Below, piece after piece: positions 62,803 to 64,000 of a DNA stretch of 64,000 bases. The stretch's first letter is position 1; each line of letters begins with the position of its first letter. The translations under genes and the position numbers were made by a program. The notes under the pieces were generated by a model, which was given only the letters and a program-made list of their open reading frames with translations, was not told the DNA's origin and searched no databases. The DNA is from Amylostereum areolatum (taxonomy: Eukaryota; Basidiomycota; Agaricomycetes; Russulales; Stereaceae): contig SAXG01000075.1 in assembly GCA_012932865.1 (NCBI GenBank), positions 124,001-188,000 on the forward strand, given 5' to 3'.

Positions 62803-64000
62803 CTAATCATCGGAGTCGTAAGGATCTTTGGTAAGGGGTGCAAGCCCAAGAAGCTTTCCCGCCGTCTTGCTCTGGATACGAGCTTGAACTGCCCCTGCTG
62901 GAATAGTAGATGGAAGGCGTGAGCGAGAAGAAGATGCTGCCAAGGAGTTGTCTTTGGGAATCGTGTATGGAACCCTGCTCGGCCGAGAACGCCTTTCTGG
63001 TGGTGGTGTGGAGTAGAGTAGAGGAGAAATGTCGGTCATGTCTGGATCTGCGGTGTGTTCACTATGATTGTCCTCATCTCCAGCAGGGAAGACTAAGTGA
63101 TGTTAGCCAACAGATTGACGAAATCAACATAGAATGACATACATAGCTGCGACGGTGCAGGAATCTCTACACCATTGTTATCATACCCTTGACTGATGGA
63201 AGGTCCGCCAGTCATGGTTCCATCTTCATTCACAGTGATGCTCGCAAAGCTACTCGTAGCCTGGATAACATCCTGAGTGACTGTGCTATGCCCAGTAGCT
63301 AGTAAACGGGACGGCAAAGTTAGAACTTGGGCCAGATGTTAGAGACAATTGAAGCCTACGGAATATGCCGCCCTCGTCCTCAGTTTCTTCAAACTCTGTA
63401 GCAACATATGCCTCCTCTTCATCGGGAGAAGAAGATGCACCACGCTCCCGTGCATCTCTTACTGGAGTCACGGTAGGAGAATGAATAACCGATCGACGCC
63501 GCACTCTCTTGCTTTTGCAACGGGGGGGAGGAGATGCAGGAATGTTGTCCTCATCACTATCATCAATGGCAATAGGTGATGGCGAGCGCAGGCACTTGCT
63601 CCTACGTGTGGTCATTCTGGGTGGTAACTCGGGCTCTGCACAGAAGTAAGTAGCATTCGAATAAATACTCAACTACGCACCTCTGTCTTCCGAGTTATTG
63701 TCATCTTTCTCTTTCTCAGAGCCGCTATCATCACCATGCACTTCATCTGAAGACGTAGACAGGGCAAACTCTTCTAGAACATCGGGAGCATCTGGATTGT
63801 TCCACCGCTGCAGCACCTGCACAGGAATCTCTATACGGGTCGCTAAAATAAGTGTTAGATAAGCTATGCATATAACAGAGGTCAACCGTACCAAGGTAAA
63901 GAGTTTGTCCTTCAGCCCCACGTCCACCAGGAGTGCGCATCTTAGCAAGATTGGCAGCACTTGTGATATCGCCTGCAACATAGACAGAGGTTGATGCCTT
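62803..64000 (-). CDS. 3' part of an unrecognised acidic, disordered protein
   Basis: Runs off the right edge on the minus strand. Visible exons: KASTSVYVAGDITSAANLAK, MRTPGGRGAEGQTLYL, intron, ATRIEIPVQVLQRWNNPDAP, SSDEVHGDDSGSEKEKDD, intron, EPELPPRMTTRRSKCLRSPS, an acidic/serine region, intron, HSTVTQDVIQATSSFASITV, intron, DPDMTDISPLLYSTPPPERR and SKTAGKLLGLAPLTKDPYDS to TAG at 62805-62803. Charged, low-complexity sequence with basic clusters (KRVRRRS) suggests a nuclear protein. All four introns are short with GT-AG borders and the exons join in frame. Same strand as the dioxygenase gene downstream; linkage in one element is possible. Function unknown. Confidence 0.6.

Overview
The window looks like a transposon-rich, gene-poor stretch of a basidiomycete genome, most likely an agaricomycete. 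The evidence is short GT-AG introns of about 48-60 nt and protein families typical of that group: a DUF6698 gene, a Plavaka/CACTA-like transposase, a KDZ-type CxC2 zinc-cluster fragment, DUF6818/Myb-SANT, chromodomain Ty3/Gypsy elements with self-priming sites, and Pho80/Pcl-type cyclins. Family names come from motif recognition only; no search was run.

Left arm (1-17300). Decayed host-gene pieces come first: two copies of a Pho80-like cyclin start, the N-lobe of a fungal kinase, a KDZ CxC2 relic, a Pcl1/Pas1-like cyclin fragment and a possible DUF1752-like fragment. They are followed by mostly readable multi-exon genes: a small coiled-coil protein (6311-6853), a large Plavaka-like transposase with one nonsense codon (6889-11290, minus), an unrecognised gene (11638-12951, minus) and an apparently intact eight-exon DUF6698 gene (14992-17296).

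Middle (17300-50088). This is a stack of nested mobile elements. Gypsy element A (plus, with a tRNA-like insertion in its LTR) stops where full-length chromovirus B begins (25327-32414). B abuts an inverted, truncated B-family copy D (32415-35555). D lies in an inverted A-type copy (35556-36869) and itself contains a 1.2-kb TIR element (33662-34838). To the right lies one very large decayed gene on the minus strand, belonging to a multicopy agaricomycete transposon-like family. Its pieces run from 49075 down to 36898 and are separated by a solo LTR (48506-48977, TSD GTTCA), a PIF/Harbinger-like element (transposase plus DUF6818 gene, about 42.3-46.8 kb) and a 4.26-kb hAT-like element (37626-41889, TSD CTCTCGAC).

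Right arm (50089-64000). Chromovirus C (50089-59672) is complete with both LTRs and TSD CTAAT, but is split by a 2.5-kb insert carrying an intact 378-codon ORF of unknown function. The same unknown family appears, degenerate, inside the 4.26-kb hAT-like element, so this window holds two members of an apparently undescribed dispersed gene family. The window ends with two multi-exon minus-strand genes: a probable 2OG-Fe(II) dioxygenase (60098-61937), possibly TET/JBP-related, and the 3' part of an unrecognised acidic, disordered protein (62803 to the edge).

Many broken reading frames carry CGA-to-TGA or CAG-to-TAG changes, which fits C-to-T decay such as RIP or methyl-CpG deamination of repeats.
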